DNA from: Cellulosimicrobium marinum
Lineage (GTDB): Bacteria; Actinomycetota; Actinomycetes; Actinomycetales; Cellulomonadaceae
DNA length: 64,000 nucleotides
Direction: 5' to 3'
Assembly (NCBI RefSeq): GCF_020551945.1
Contig: NZ_JAJBZH010000001.1
Location: 252,108-316,107 of the forward strand
Shown here: in pieces, positions 16,085 through 25,766 of the stretch
Numbering within the stretch: the first letter of the stretch is position 1
Layout of the letters: every line of letters starts with the position of its first letter
The notes under the pieces: generated by a model
Database searches by the model: none
The model's input: only the letters and a program-made list of their open reading frames with translations
Told to the model about the DNA's origin: nothing
Program-made: the position numbers and the translations under genes

Positions 16085-16981
16085 ATGATCGACCTCGCCG
16101 CCGTGGACGCGCTCGTCGCCGTCGACCGCACCGGCACCGTGCACGCCGCCGCCCGCGACCTGGGGTACACGCCGTCGGCCGTGTCGCAGCAGGTCAAGCG
16201 GCTGGAACGCGAGCTCGGGGTGCGCCTGCTCGACCGGGCCGGACGCGGCGTCGTCCTCACCGCCGCGGGGCGCCGCGTCGTCGACGAGGGCCGCGTCCTG
16301 CGCGAGCAGGTCGAGGCGCTGCGCGCGCGCCTGCACGACGCCGGGGCCCGCCCCACCGGCACCGTGCGCCTCGGGACGTTCTCCACCGCGGCGCGCGGCG
16401 TCGTCGCCCCGCTGCTCGCCGGGGTCCGCGCGGACGAGCCGGACCTGCGCGTCGTCGTGCAGGAGCTCGAGCCCTGGGACGCGGTGGCCGCCGTCGCCGC
16501 GGGCACCCTCGACCTCGCGCTCGTGCACCACTGGGAGGGTGTGGGGATCTCGCTGCCGCCCGCCCTGCGCAGCGAGGAGCTGTTCCGCGACGAGGCGGAC
16601 GTGCTCGTGCACCGGTCGAGCCCGCTCGCCGCCCGCGAGACCCTGACGCCCGCGGACCTCCTCGACGAGACGTGGGTCTGCACGCCCGACGGCACGATCT
16701 GCTACGAGTGGTTCTGCCACATGTTCGCCCGCGAGCCCCGCGTGCCGCGCATCGACTACCGGTGCCTGGAGTTCGCGTCGCAGGTCGAGCTCGTCCGGCA
16801 CGGGCTCGCCGTGGCGCTCGTCCCGCGCCTCGGCCGCGGACCGCTGCCCGCCGACGTCGCCGCCGTCCCGGTGCGCGAGCCCGTCCCCACGCGGCCCGTG
16901 ACCGTCGTGTGGCGCGCGACGATGTCCGACGCGCCCGCGGTGCGGTTCCTGCGGGAGCGGCTGCGCGACGTCGTGCCCTGA
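16085..16981 (+). CDS. LysR-family transcriptional regulator
   Basis: A 298-residue LysR regulator. The winged HTH spans residues 1-60, with AARDLGYTPSAVSQQVKRLE as recognition region. The effector domain starts near residue 90 (GTVRLGTFSTAARGVVAPLL). The divergent EamA exporter, 89 bp away, is its likely target. TACCGT at 16073-16078 stands six bases before the ATG, so the transcript may be leaderless. Two nearby cysteine-containing motifs in the effector domain (TPDGTICYEWFCHMF) are unusual and could be part of ligand or metal sensing, but this is only suggestive. Confidence 0.87.
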   Translation: MIDLAAVDALVAVDRTGTVHAAARDLGYTPSAVSQQVKRLERELGVRLLDRAGRGVVLTAAGRRVVDEGRVLREQVEALRARLHDAGARPTGTVRLGTFSTAARGVVAPLLAGVRADEPDLRVVVQELEPWDAVAAVAAGTLDLALVHHWEGVGISLPPALRSEELFRDEADVLVHRSSPLAARETLTPADLLDETWVCTPDGTICYEWFCHMFAREPRVPRIDYRCLEFASQVELVRHGLAVALVPRLGRGPLPADVAAVPVREPVPTRPVTVVWRATMSDAPAVRFLRERLRDVVP

Positions 16982-17090
16982 CGGTGCCGGAACTCCGACC
17001 GGGCCCGGGCCGTTGGGCACCAGGAGACCTCGACGCACGACCCGCGCGCTGCCGAGAACCGGACGCCGCGCCCCGACGAGAAGGGCACCG

Positions 17091-17663
17091 ATGACCGCGG
17101 ACACCCCGACCGCCCGACGCACCCCCGACCCCACGGCCGTCGCGGTCGCCGGGGCGATGACCCTCGCCTGGTACGCCGTGCCCGACGTCGCCCGCCGCCG
17201 GGGCGTGCGCGCCCTGCTCAAGTCGGTGGTCGGCGTGGCCGGTGCGGTCGCCACGGTGACCGCGACGCGCGACGGTCGCGACCTGCAGGACGCGGTGCGC
17301 ACCCTGCGGGACACGGCCCGCGCGGCCGCCGACGGCACCCTCCCCACGGACGGGGAGGCGTCCGACGGGACGCCCGACGACGGCCCGCGCGAGGACAACG
17401 CCTACGTCCCCGCCGTCGACGACGCCCCGTTCCCCGTCCCGCCGGCGGTGCTCGCCGCCGCGAGCGTCGGGGCGGTCGCGCTGAGCGCGGCTCTCGTCGT
17501 CGCGGGGGAGAAGTGGGCGTACCGCCGCGGCGAGAGGCTGCGCGAGCGCGGCGTGCGCCTGCCGCACACCCGTGTCGGCGTCGCGATGGCCGGGGTCGCC
17601 GTGGCGCTCGCGGTCGCCGAGCCCTTCCTGTGGAAGGGTGAGGACACCGAGCCGACGGCCTGA
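17091..17663 (+). CDS. Hypothetical membrane protein
   Basis: A 190-residue protein, not recognised. Hydrophobic segments lie near residues 14-28, 40-56, 112-132 and 163-180. The stretch at 60-105 is acidic and disordered ([16 protein letters not shown]). The basic cytoplasmic segment [18 protein letters not shown] before the last helix resembles peptidase-like or accessory membrane proteins of actinobacteria without known role. The ATG is preceded by a weak GAGAAGGG. It may be transcribed with the DUF1304 gene 41 bases downstream. Confidence 0.62.
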   Translation: MTADTPTARRTPDPTAVAVAGAMTLAWYAVPDVARRRGVRALLKSVVGVAGAVATVTATRDGRDLQDAVRTLRDTARAAADGTLPTDGEASDGTPDDGPREDNAYVPAVDDAPFPVPPAVLAAASVGAVALSAALVVAGEKWAYRRGERLRERGVRLPHTRVGVAMAGVAVALAVAEPFLWKGEDTEPTA

Positions 17664-17704
17664 CGCCGGCTCCCGTCGGGGCCCGAGGGCCGGAGGGAGG
17701 CGCC

Positions 17705-18091
17705 GTGCTCGTCGTCGGGCTGGTGCTCGCGGGGGTCGCCGCGGCGGTCCACGTCTGGATCTTCGTCATGGAGTCGCTCACGTGGACGAGCGCGCGCACG
17801 CGCGCGACGTTCGGGACCACCCGCGAGCAGGCCGAGCAGACGAGGGAGCTCGCGTTCAACCAGGGGTTCTACAACCTCTTCCTCGCCGTCCTCGTCCTGC
17901 TCGGGATCGTCCTGCACGCGGCGGGGTGGACGACGGCGGGCGCGACCCTCGTGCTCGCGGGGACCGGGTGCATGGTCGCGGCGGGTGCCGTGCTGCTCGT
18001 GTCGTCGCCGTCGAAGGCGCGGGCGGCGCTCGTGCAGCTCGTCCCTCCGCTCCTCGGCGCGGTCGGCGTCGTCGTGGGCCTGGTGTCCTGA
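17705..18091 (+). CDS. DUF1304 family four-helix membrane protein
   Basis: A 128-residue membrane protein with four helices. Conserved family features are [12 protein letters not shown] in the first helix and the [13 protein letters not shown] motif before the second. Members are small inner-membrane proteins of unknown function. GTG start, with GGAGGG nine bases upstream. It lies just before purL, but a promoter-like element separates them. Confidence 0.8.
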   Translation: MLVVGLVLAGVAAAVHVWIFVMESLTWTSARTRATFGTTREQAEQTRELAFNQGFYNLFLAVLVLLGIVLHAAGWTTAGATLVLAGTGCMVAAGAVLLVSSPSKARAALVQLVPPLLGAVGVVVGLVS

Positions 18092-18128
18092 GCCTCGGGC
18101 GGCAGCCGACCGGTCGGCGAACCGCCGG

Positions 18129-18134
18129 TAGACT
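18129..18134 (+). promoter_or_regulatory. Putative -10 element for purL
   Basis: TAGACT fits the actinobacterial TANNNT -10 consensus and lies 49 bases before the purL ATG. No strong -35 hexamer is visible. The same hexamer occurs ahead of the gene at 21833 (21778-21783). Confidence 0.4.
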
Positions 18135-18183
18135 GGCCGCGCGCCGTCGTGCGCTCCCCGTCAGCGTCCACCCGAGGGAACCG

Positions 18184-20571
18184 ATGACCGCCCCCGCACC
18201 CCAGGCCTCCGCACGCCCTGCTGCTCCCAGCGCCGCTCGACCGACGTTGGACACGGTCGAGCAGGCCGCAGCCACCCCCGACGAGGTCCAGCCGTTCGCC
18301 GAGCTCGGCCTCAAGCCCGACGAGTACCAGCGCATCCGCGACATCCTCGGGCGCCGCCCGACGGCCGCGGAGCTCGCCATGTACTCCGTGATGTGGTCCG
18401 AGCACTGCTCCTACAAGTCGTCCAAGGTGCACCTGTCGTCGTTCGGCAGGGCCACGACCGACGAGATGAAGGAGCACCTGCTCGTCGGCATCGGCGAGAA
18501 CGCGGGTGTCGTCGACATCGGCGACGGCTGGGCCGTGACGTTCAAGGTCGAGTCGCACAACCACCCGTCGTTCGTCGAGCCCTACCAGGGCGCCGCGACG
18601 GGCGTCGGCGGCATCGTCCGCGACATCATCTCGATGGGCGCGCGCCCGGTCGCCGTCATGGACCAGCTCCGCTTCGGCGCGGTCGACCACCCGGACACGG
18701 CCCGCGTGGTCCACGGCGTGGTGTCGGGCGTCGGCGGCTACGGCAACTCGCTCGGCCTGCCGAACATCGGCGGCGAGCTCGTGTTCGACCCGTCGTACCA
18801 GGGCAACCCGCTCGTCAACGCGCTGTGCCTCGGCGTGCTGCGCCACGAGGACATCCACCTCGCCAACGCCTCGGGCGTGGGCAACAAGGTCGTCCTGTTC
18901 GGTGCGCGCACGGGCGGCGACGGCATCGGCGGCGCCTCGATCCTCGCGTCGGAGACGTTCGAGGACGGCGTCCCCGCGAAGCGCCCGAGCGTGCAGGTGG
19001 GCGACCCCTTCATGGAGAAGGTGCTCATCGAGTGCTGCCTCGAGCTCTACGCGGCGAAGGTCGTCGAGGGCATCCAGGACCTCGGTGCCGCGGGCATCTC
19101 CTGCGCGACGTCGGAGCTCGCCTCCAACGGCGACGGCGGCATGCACGTGTGGCTCGACGACGTCCTGCTGCGCGACCCCACGCTCAACGCGGGCGAGATC
19201 CTCATGTCGGAGTCGCAGGAGCGCATGATGGCGGTCGTCGCGCCGGACAAGCTCGACGCGTTCCTCGCGATCACCGGGAAGTGGGACGTCGAGACGGCCG
19301 TCATCGGCGAGGTCAACGACTCCGGCCGCCTGACGATCGACCACCACGGGCAGCGCATCGTCGACGTCGACCCGCGCACGGTCGCGCACGAGGGCCCGGT
19401 GTACCACCGGCCGTACGCGCGCCCGACGTGGCAGGACGGGCTGAACGCGGACACCGTCTCGGGGCCCGACGGCGCGGCTCGCCTCGCCCGTCCGGAGACC
19501 GGCGACGACCTGCGCGCCACGGCGCTGCGCCTGCTCGCCTCGCCGAACCTCGCGTCGAAGGAGTGGGTGACGAACCAGTACGACCGGTTCGTCCAGGGCA
19601 ACACGGCTCTCGCCCAGCCCGACGACTCGGGTGTCGTGCGCGTCGACGAGACGACGGGCCTCGGGGTCGCGCTCGCGACGGACGCGAACGGCCGGTACGG
19701 CAAGCTCGACCCGCGCACGGGCGCCCAGCTCGCGCTCGCCGAGGCGTACCGCAACGTCGCGACGACGGGCGCTCGCCCGCTCGCCGTGACGGACTGCCTG
19801 AACTTCGGCTCGCCGGAGGACCCGGACTCGATGTGGCAGCTCGTCGAGGCGATCGAGGGCCTCGCGGACGCGTGCCGCGAGCTCGGCACGCCCGTCACGG
19901 GCGGCAACGTCTCGCTCTACAACGGCACGGGCGAGCCCGGGCAGATCGACTCGTCGATCCACCCGACCCCCGTCGTGGGCGTCCTGGGCGTGCTCGACGA
20001 CGTCGCGCACGCCACGCCCTCGGGCTGGCGCGAGACCGGCGAGGCCATCTACCTGCTGGGCACCACGCGCGGCGAGCTCGACGGGTCGGCCTGGGCCGAC
20101 GTCGAGCACGGCCACCTCGGCGGTGTCCCGCCGCGCGTCGACCTCGCGGCCGAGAAGGCGCTCGCCGGGGTGCTGGTCAACGCGAGCCGCGACGACCTCG
20201 TCTCCGCGGCGCACGACCTGTCCGAGGGCGGCCTCGTCCAGGGCCTGCTCGAGGCGTCGCTGCGGTTCGGGGTCGGCGCGAGCGTGTCGCTCGACGCGAT
20301 CACCGAGCGCGACGGCGTCACGCCGTTCGAGGCGCTGTTCTCCGAGTCGACGGCGCGTGCGCTGGTCTCCGTGCCGCGGGGTGAAGAGAGCAAGCTCGTC
20401 GACGCGTGCGTGGCGCGCGGCGTCCCGGTCGTGAAGATCGGCGAGACGGGCACGGACCCCGCCGCCGCGGCGGACGCGGGCGAGACGCTCGACGTCGTCG
20501 GGTTGTTCACGATCCCGCTGGCCGAGGCCGACGAGGCCTTCCGCGGGACGCTGCCGCGCATCTTCGGCTGA
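18184..20571 (+). CDS. purL: Phosphoribosylformylglycinamidine synthase subunit PurL (small type)
   Basis: ATP-dependent fourth step of purine synthesis, converting FGAR to FGAM with ammonia from PurQ. At 795 residues this is the three-component PurL used with separate PurS and PurQ. It shows [14 protein letters not shown], the [24 protein letters not shown]/substrate loop, GLPNIGGEL, and the second-half [16 protein letters not shown] 18184 follows GAGGGAAC. PurS and PurQ are not in the window; purF and purM lie about 20 kb away, so the purine genes are scattered. The first 40 residues are an Ala/Pro-rich extension. Confidence 0.95.
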   Translation: MTAPAPQASARPAAPSAARPTLDTVEQAAATPDEVQPFAELGLKPDEYQRIRDILGRRPTAAELAMYSVMWSEHCSYKSSKVHLSSFGRATTDEMKEHLLVGIGENAGVVDIGDGWAVTFKVESHNHPSFVEPYQGAATGVGGIVRDIISMGARPVAVMDQLRFGAVDHPDTARVVHGVVSGVGGYGNSLGLPNIGGELVFDPSYQGNPLVNALCLGVLRHEDIHLANASGVGNKVVLFGARTGGDGIGGASILASETFEDGVPAKRPSVQVGDPFMEKVLIECCLELYAAKVVEGIQDLGAAGISCATSELASNGDGGMHVWLDDVLLRDPTLNAGEILMSESQERMMAVVAPDKLDAFLAITGKWDVETAVIGEVNDSGRLTIDHHGQRIVDVDPRTVAHEGPVYHRPYARPTWQDGLNADTVSGPDGAARLARPETGDDLRATALRLLASPNLASKEWVTNQYDRFVQGNTALAQPDDSGVVRVDETTGLGVALATDANGRYGKLDPRTGAQLALAEAYRNVATTGARPLAVTDCLNFGSPEDPDSMWQLVEAIEGLADACRELGTPVTGGNVSLYNGTGEPGQIDSSIHPTPVVGVLGVLDDVAHATPSGWRETGEAIYLLGTTRGELDGSAWADVEHGHLGGVPPRVDLAAEKALAGVLVNASRDDLVSAAHDLSEGGLVQGLLEASLRFGVGASVSLDAITERDGVTPFEALFSESTARALVSVPRGEESKLVDACVARGVPVVKIGETGTDPAAAADAGETLDVVGLFTIPLAEADEAFRGTLPRIFG

Positions 20572-20588
20572 CATCGTGGGCTGACCGG

Positions 20589-20651
20589 CCGCCGAGCACG
20601 AGGTTGATGTCGTCAAGAGGCCCAGAACGACATCGACCTCGTGCTCGGCGG
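20589..20651. repeat. Long palindrome, 25-bp arms, after purL
   Basis: The left arm (20589-20613) begins CCGCCGAGCACGAGGTTG and the right arm (20627-20651) ends CCTCGTGCTCGGCGG. The arms are complementary over 25 bp with one wobble pair, around a 13-nt loop. It may end purL transcription. Its left arm recurs at 12314, so it is also a dispersed repeat. The sequence ends 87 bases before the next ATG. Confidence 0.9.
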
Positions 20652-20737
20652 TCGCCGTGCGCGGGTTTCGTGGAGGTCGGCGGGCGACGTGGTGCGGGGC
20701 GTGGCTCGGCGACCGCGCGCGCTGGGAGAGTCCGGGC

Positions 20738-21745
20738 ATGACCTCGACGGCCACCGCGCTCCCGCCCGCCCGCGTCGCCACCCGTCGTCGCCCGGGCGGC
20801 CCGGTGCTCGGGGTCGTGCTGGGCCTGGCGACGGCGGCCGTCGTCGCGATGACGCTCGTGCGCCTCGTGCCGTTCGACGCGGCCGTGCCGTTCGCGCAGC
20901 TCGTGGGGCTCACGCCCTGGGTCGCGGGCGCGGCCGCGCTGCTGCTGGTCGTGGTGCTGCTCGCGCGGCGTCGGGCCCTCGCGCTGCTCGTGGCGGCGTG
21001 CGTCGTCGGGCAGGCGCTGTGGGTCGTGCCGTTCTTCGTCCCCGAGGAGCGCGCGCCCGCGACCGGGTCCGCGCCGCTGCGGGTGCTCGGCGCCAACGCC
21101 TGGCTCGGGCAGGCCGACGCCCGGCAGGTCGTGGACCTCGTCCGCGCGGAGGACGTGCAGGTGCTCGCCGTCGTCGAGCTCACCGCGGACTTCCGCGAGC
21201 GCCTCGTGGCGGAGGGGCTGGAGGAGGTCCTGCCGCACCACGTGGACGACAAGGCGGGCAACGGGTCGGAGGGCAGCGGGCTGTGGAGCGCGCTGCCGCT
21301 GACCGACGTGGACCTGACGCCGTTCTCGACGTTCGCGATGCCGTCCGCGACGGTCGAGCTCGACGGGCGCCCGGTGCGGGTCACGGCCGTCCACCCGGTG
21401 CCGCCGCTGCTGCGGACCACGTCGACGTGGCACGACGAGCTGCTGCGCCTGGGTGCGAGGGCGCGCGCCGACGCGCAGCCGCAGGTCCTCGTGGGGGACT
21501 TCAACGCCACCTACGACCACGCGTCGTTCCGGGCGCTGCTGGGCGACCGCTTCCAGGACGCGACGCGCAGCGCGGGGCATGGGCTCAACCTCTCGTGGTC
21601 CGCGCGGCCCGGCACGCCCGACCTGCTGGACCTCGACCACGTGGTGACGGACCGGGAGAACGTCGTGACCGACGTCGGCTCGGTCGCGGTGCGGGGGAGC
21701 GACCACCGGGCGATCCTCGCGACCGTGCACGTGCCGCGGCCCTGA
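20738..21745 (+). CDS. Endonuclease/exonuclease/phosphatase-family membrane protein
   Basis: A 335-residue protein with three N-terminal helices (about residues 20-45, 50-75 and 80-100), then an extracytoplasmic EEP domain from about residue 112. The domain shows GANAWLGQAD, a VELT metal-site strand, GDFNATYDHASF and the C-terminal GSDHRAIL with the catalytic Asp-His pair. EEP domains hydrolyse phosphodiesters or phosphomonoesters; membrane-anchored actinobacterial members have no assigned substrate. The ATG at 20738 follows GGGAGAG; the frame is open further upstream into the palindrome. Confidence 0.8.
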   Translation: MTSTATALPPARVATRRRPGGPVLGVVLGLATAAVVAMTLVRLVPFDAAVPFAQLVGLTPWVAGAAALLLVVVLLARRRALALLVAACVVGQALWVVPFFVPEERAPATGSAPLRVLGANAWLGQADARQVVDLVRAEDVQVLAVVELTADFRERLVAEGLEEVLPHHVDDKAGNGSEGSGLWSALPLTDVDLTPFSTFAMPSATVELDGRPVRVTAVHPVPPLLRTTSTWHDELLRLGARARADAQPQVLVGDFNATYDHASFRALLGDRFQDATRSAGHGLNLSWSARPGTPDLLDLDHVVTDRENVVTDVGSVAVRGSDHRAILATVHVPRP

Positions 21746-21832
21746 CGACTCCCTGGGCCGGGCGGCGGGTCGGTGCCTAGACTGGGAGGGTCCCTGGGCG
21801 CGGGACCCGTGGGGCGTGCGAGGTCGCTGACG

Positions 21833-22234
21833 ATGACGTGGCAGCTCCTGTTCTGGTGCGCGACGGCGTGCACGACGGTCGCCGTCGTCCGGGTGCTGCT
21901 GCGCCACCGGCCGGACGTGGTGGCGGCCCTGCGCGCGGCGGTGCCGCGTCGTCGCCGGGTCGGGCCCCCGGACCCGCTGCGGACGCTCGCGCTGCAGGTG
22001 CGGCTCACGGAGCTCGCGGCGGAGATGCGGCGCATCGAGGCGGACCCGGACGTGTACGCGCGCGCCCACCACTACCTGGCCGTGCAGGGCGCGTACGACG
22101 CGCTGCTGCGGGAGGCGTGCCGCCTGACGGGCCTGCCGGTCGAGGACGCGCCGCTGCGCGCGGGGCTGCGGGCGCACGACGACGAGCGGTTGCGCGAGGA
22201 GCTCGAGCTCAGCGCGCGCGGCTGGAGCTGGTGA
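21833..22234 (+). CDS. Small hypothetical protein with an N-terminal membrane helix
   Basis: A 133-residue protein, not recognised. One hydrophobic helix (WQLLFWCATACTTVAVV) is followed by a basic stretch and a helical domain (LALQVRLTELAAEMRRIEAD, then AYDALLREACRLTG). The TAGACT hexamer at 21778-21783 could be its promoter. The later part looks soluble and cytoplasmic. No partner is evident. Confidence 0.6.
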   Translation: MTWQLLFWCATACTTVAVVRVLLRHRPDVVAALRAAVPRRRRVGPPDPLRTLALQVRLTELAAEMRRIEADPDVYARAHHYLAVQGAYDALLREACRLTGLPVEDAPLRAGLRAHDDERLREELELSARGWSW

Positions 22235-22259
22235 CCGCTGCGGGCGGCCCGCGCGTCGT

Positions 22260-22275
22260 GTGACGGGGGCGACAC
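22260..22275 (+). promoter_or_regulatory. Weak GlnR-box-like site upstream of gdhA
   Basis: GTGAC-N6-GACAC matches the actinobacterial GlnR consensus GTNAC-N6-GNAAC except at one base of the second half. It lies about 100 bases before the gdhA ATG and about 45 bases before a TACAGT (22319-22324) -10-like hexamer. Since gdhA is a known type of GlnR target the match is worth noting, but it is weak. Confidence 0.3.
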
Positions 22276-22279
22276 GTGA

Positions 22280-23695
<1,416 letters not shown>

Positions 23696-23761
23696 GCGTC
23701 GTCTACCCTGACGGGCGGCCGTCGTCCTCGTCGGCCGCACGGCGAGCGACAGGAGCACGAG

Positions 23762-24571
23762 GTGTCGGCAGGCAGCAGCACGGGGTCCGGTCCGCAGGGG
23801 CGCGACGTCGCGCTCGAGATCGCGGTCCAGGACCCGGCAGGCGTCGGTGTCGCGGCGACGGTCGGCGCGCGACGCGTCGAGCTCTGCACCGGACTGGGCG
23901 CCACGGGCGGCCTGACGCCGGGCGCGGGGCTCGTGGAGGCCGCGCTGCACGCCTCCGCGGAGGCGGCACGGGCCGCGGGTGCCGGACCGGAGGTGCACGT
24001 CCTCGTCCGCCCCCGGCCCGGGGGCTTCGTCTACGCCGCCGACGAGCTCGACGTGCAGGTGCGCGAGGTCCGGGCAGCGGTCGCCGCCGGCGCCCACGGC
24101 GTCGTCGTCGGCGCGCTCACCCCGCAGGGCCGGGTCGACGAGGACGCGGTCGCCGCGCTCGTCGCGGCGGCGGGCGACGCCGAGGTCACCTTCCACCGCG
24201 CGCTCGACGTGGTCCCCGACGCTCTCGCCGCGCTCGACCGGCTCGCCGCCCTCGGCGTCCGGCGGGTCCTGACGTCCGGCGGGGCGCCGCGCAGCATCGA
24301 CGGCGTGGACCGGCTCGCGCACCTCGCCCGCCACGCCCACGACGTGCTCGACGGGAGCCTCCAGGTCATGGCGGGCGGCGGCGTGCGGGTCGAGGACGTC
24401 CCCGCGCTCGTCGCGGCCGGGGTGGACGCGGTCCACCTCTCCGCCAAGCGGGTCGTGACCGACGACGCCGGGCCGGGCGGGGGCGGGGACGCCGGCTACG
24501 AGGTCACCGACCCCGGCGTCGCCGCGGCCGCGCGTGCGGCGCTGGACGCCGCGCGGGGACCCGAGTCCTGA
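23762..24571 (+). CDS. cutC: CutC family protein
   Basis: A 269-residue TIM-barrel protein of the CutC family. Typical blocks are ARRVELCTGLGATGGLTPG, VLVRPRPGGFVY, VVVGALTPQGRVD, VTFHRALDVVPD, RRVLTSGGA and VMAGGGVRVEDV. The family is linked to copper tolerance, though direct biochemical function is unsettled. GTG start with AGGAGCACGAG ahead. No copper transporter or metal regulator is adjacent, so the copper link rests on the family name alone. Confidence 0.88.
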   Translation: MSAGSSTGSGPQGRDVALEIAVQDPAGVGVAATVGARRVELCTGLGATGGLTPGAGLVEAALHASAEAARAAGAGPEVHVLVRPRPGGFVYAADELDVQVREVRAAVAAGAHGVVVGALTPQGRVDEDAVAALVAAAGDAEVTFHRALDVVPDALAALDRLAALGVRRVLTSGGAPRSIDGVDRLAHLARHAHDVLDGSLQVMAGGGVRVEDVPALVAAGVDAVHLSAKRVVTDDAGPGGGGDAGYEVTDPGVAAAARAALDAARGPES

Positions 24572-24608
24572 CACCACGACGACACCGCACGACCTAGGGG
24601 GAAGCACG

Positions 24609-25562
24609 ATGTTCGACCTGACCAGTCCCGTCCCGTTCGTCCTGGGCACGCTGCCCTTCGGCTCGCGGGTCGACCGCGCGACGTCGTACGCGGTGCTGGA
24701 CCGCTTCCGGGAGGCCGGCGGGCAGCACCTGGACACGGCGAACAACTACGTCCAGTGGGAGGACGGTGCCAGCGGGGACGAGAGCGAGGACCTGCTGGCC
24801 CGGTGGTTCGCCGACCGGCCGGGCGCCCGCGACGGGACGGTGCTCGCCACGAAGGTCGGTGCCCGCAGCGACCCGGCACGGCCCGGAGGGTGCCCGGCCG
24901 ACATGGAGGGCCTGTCGCGCCCGGCGGTCCGGCGTGCGGTCGAGGGCAGCCTGCGCCGGCTGGGCACGGACCGCGTCGACCTGCTGTACGCGCACGTGAC
25001 GGACCCGGCGACGCCGGTGCGCGAGACCGTCTCCGCCCTCGCCGAGGTGGTGGACGAGGGCCTGGTCGGTGCGCTGGGCTGCAGCAACCACGACCTGGGC
25101 ACCCTGCGCGCCGCGCACCGGGCGGCCGACGAGCTCGGCGTCCCGGGGTACACCGCCGTGCAGCAGCGCTTCACGTACCTGCGGCCGGCGGAGGGCACGG
25201 ACTTCGGCGTGCAACGGCTCGCCGGGGCCGACCTGCTGGACCACCTGGGGCGACGACCCGGCTGCACGGCGCTCGGGTACTCGCCGCTGCTCTCGGGCGC
25301 CTACGCGTCCCGCGACCGGCTGCCGGACGCGTACCGCGGCCCGCGGTCCGACGCGGCGCTGCGTGTGCTGGACCAGGTGGCGGACGAGCACGGCGTGGGG
25401 CCGGTGCAGGTGGTCCTGGCCTGGATGGTCCGGCGGGCGCGGCCCGTGGTCCCGGTGGTGGGGGTCAGCACCGTCGCGCAGCTCGACGAGTGCCTGGGCG
25501 CGGCGGCGCTGCGCCTGGACGAGGACCAGCTCGCGCGGCTCGACGACGCGCACCAGGGCTGA
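24609..25562 (+). CDS. Aldo/keto reductase
   Basis: A 317-residue AKR-type oxidoreductase using NADPH. The catalytic tetrad is visible as Asp and Tyr in HLDTANNYVQWEDG, Lys in LATKVG, and His in LLYAHVTD. The C-terminal part holds the cofactor site VPVVGVSTVAQLDECLGA. It starts 37 bases after cutC and could share its transcript. The substrate is not inferable. Confidence 0.87.
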   Translation: MFDLTSPVPFVLGTLPFGSRVDRATSYAVLDRFREAGGQHLDTANNYVQWEDGASGDESEDLLARWFADRPGARDGTVLATKVGARSDPARPGGCPADMEGLSRPAVRRAVEGSLRRLGTDRVDLLYAHVTDPATPVRETVSALAEVVDEGLVGALGCSNHDLGTLRAAHRAADELGVPGYTAVQQRFTYLRPAEGTDFGVQRLAGADLLDHLGRRPGCTALGYSPLLSGAYASRDRLPDAYRGPRSDAALRVLDQVADEHGVGPVQVVLAWMVRRARPVVPVVGVSTVAQLDECLGAAALRLDEDQLARLDDAHQG

Positions 25563-25640
25563 CGCCGGACCGCCCGGCAGAGCGGGACGACGGTCTGCGT
25601 GTCGTCTCGTCACCCCGCGCCGACGTGAGAGAAATCTCAG

Positions 25641-25700
25641 TTAGGTAACTTTCCTGTCGTATCGACCGGAAGACGGTTCCTCATTAGTTAGTGTTCCTGC
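25641..25700 (+). promoter_or_regulatory. Pair of operator-like direct repeats before the ABC importer
   Basis: TTAGGTAACTTTCCTGTC (25641-25658) and TTAGTTAGTGTTCCTGCC (25684-25701) agree at 13 of 18 positions. They sit in an unusually AT-rich 80-bp stretch before the binding-protein gene. The first copy is an imperfect palindrome around TAACTT. The look resembles sites of sugar-responsive ROK-family repressors; this likeness is inference. A small TGAGA/TCTCA hairpin (25626-25639) precedes them. Confidence 0.5.
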
Positions 25701-25766
25701 CACACGCCCTCCGGGGGCGCACGACGAACGACGCGAGGGCGCGTCGTCCCTGCGAAAGGACCGAAG

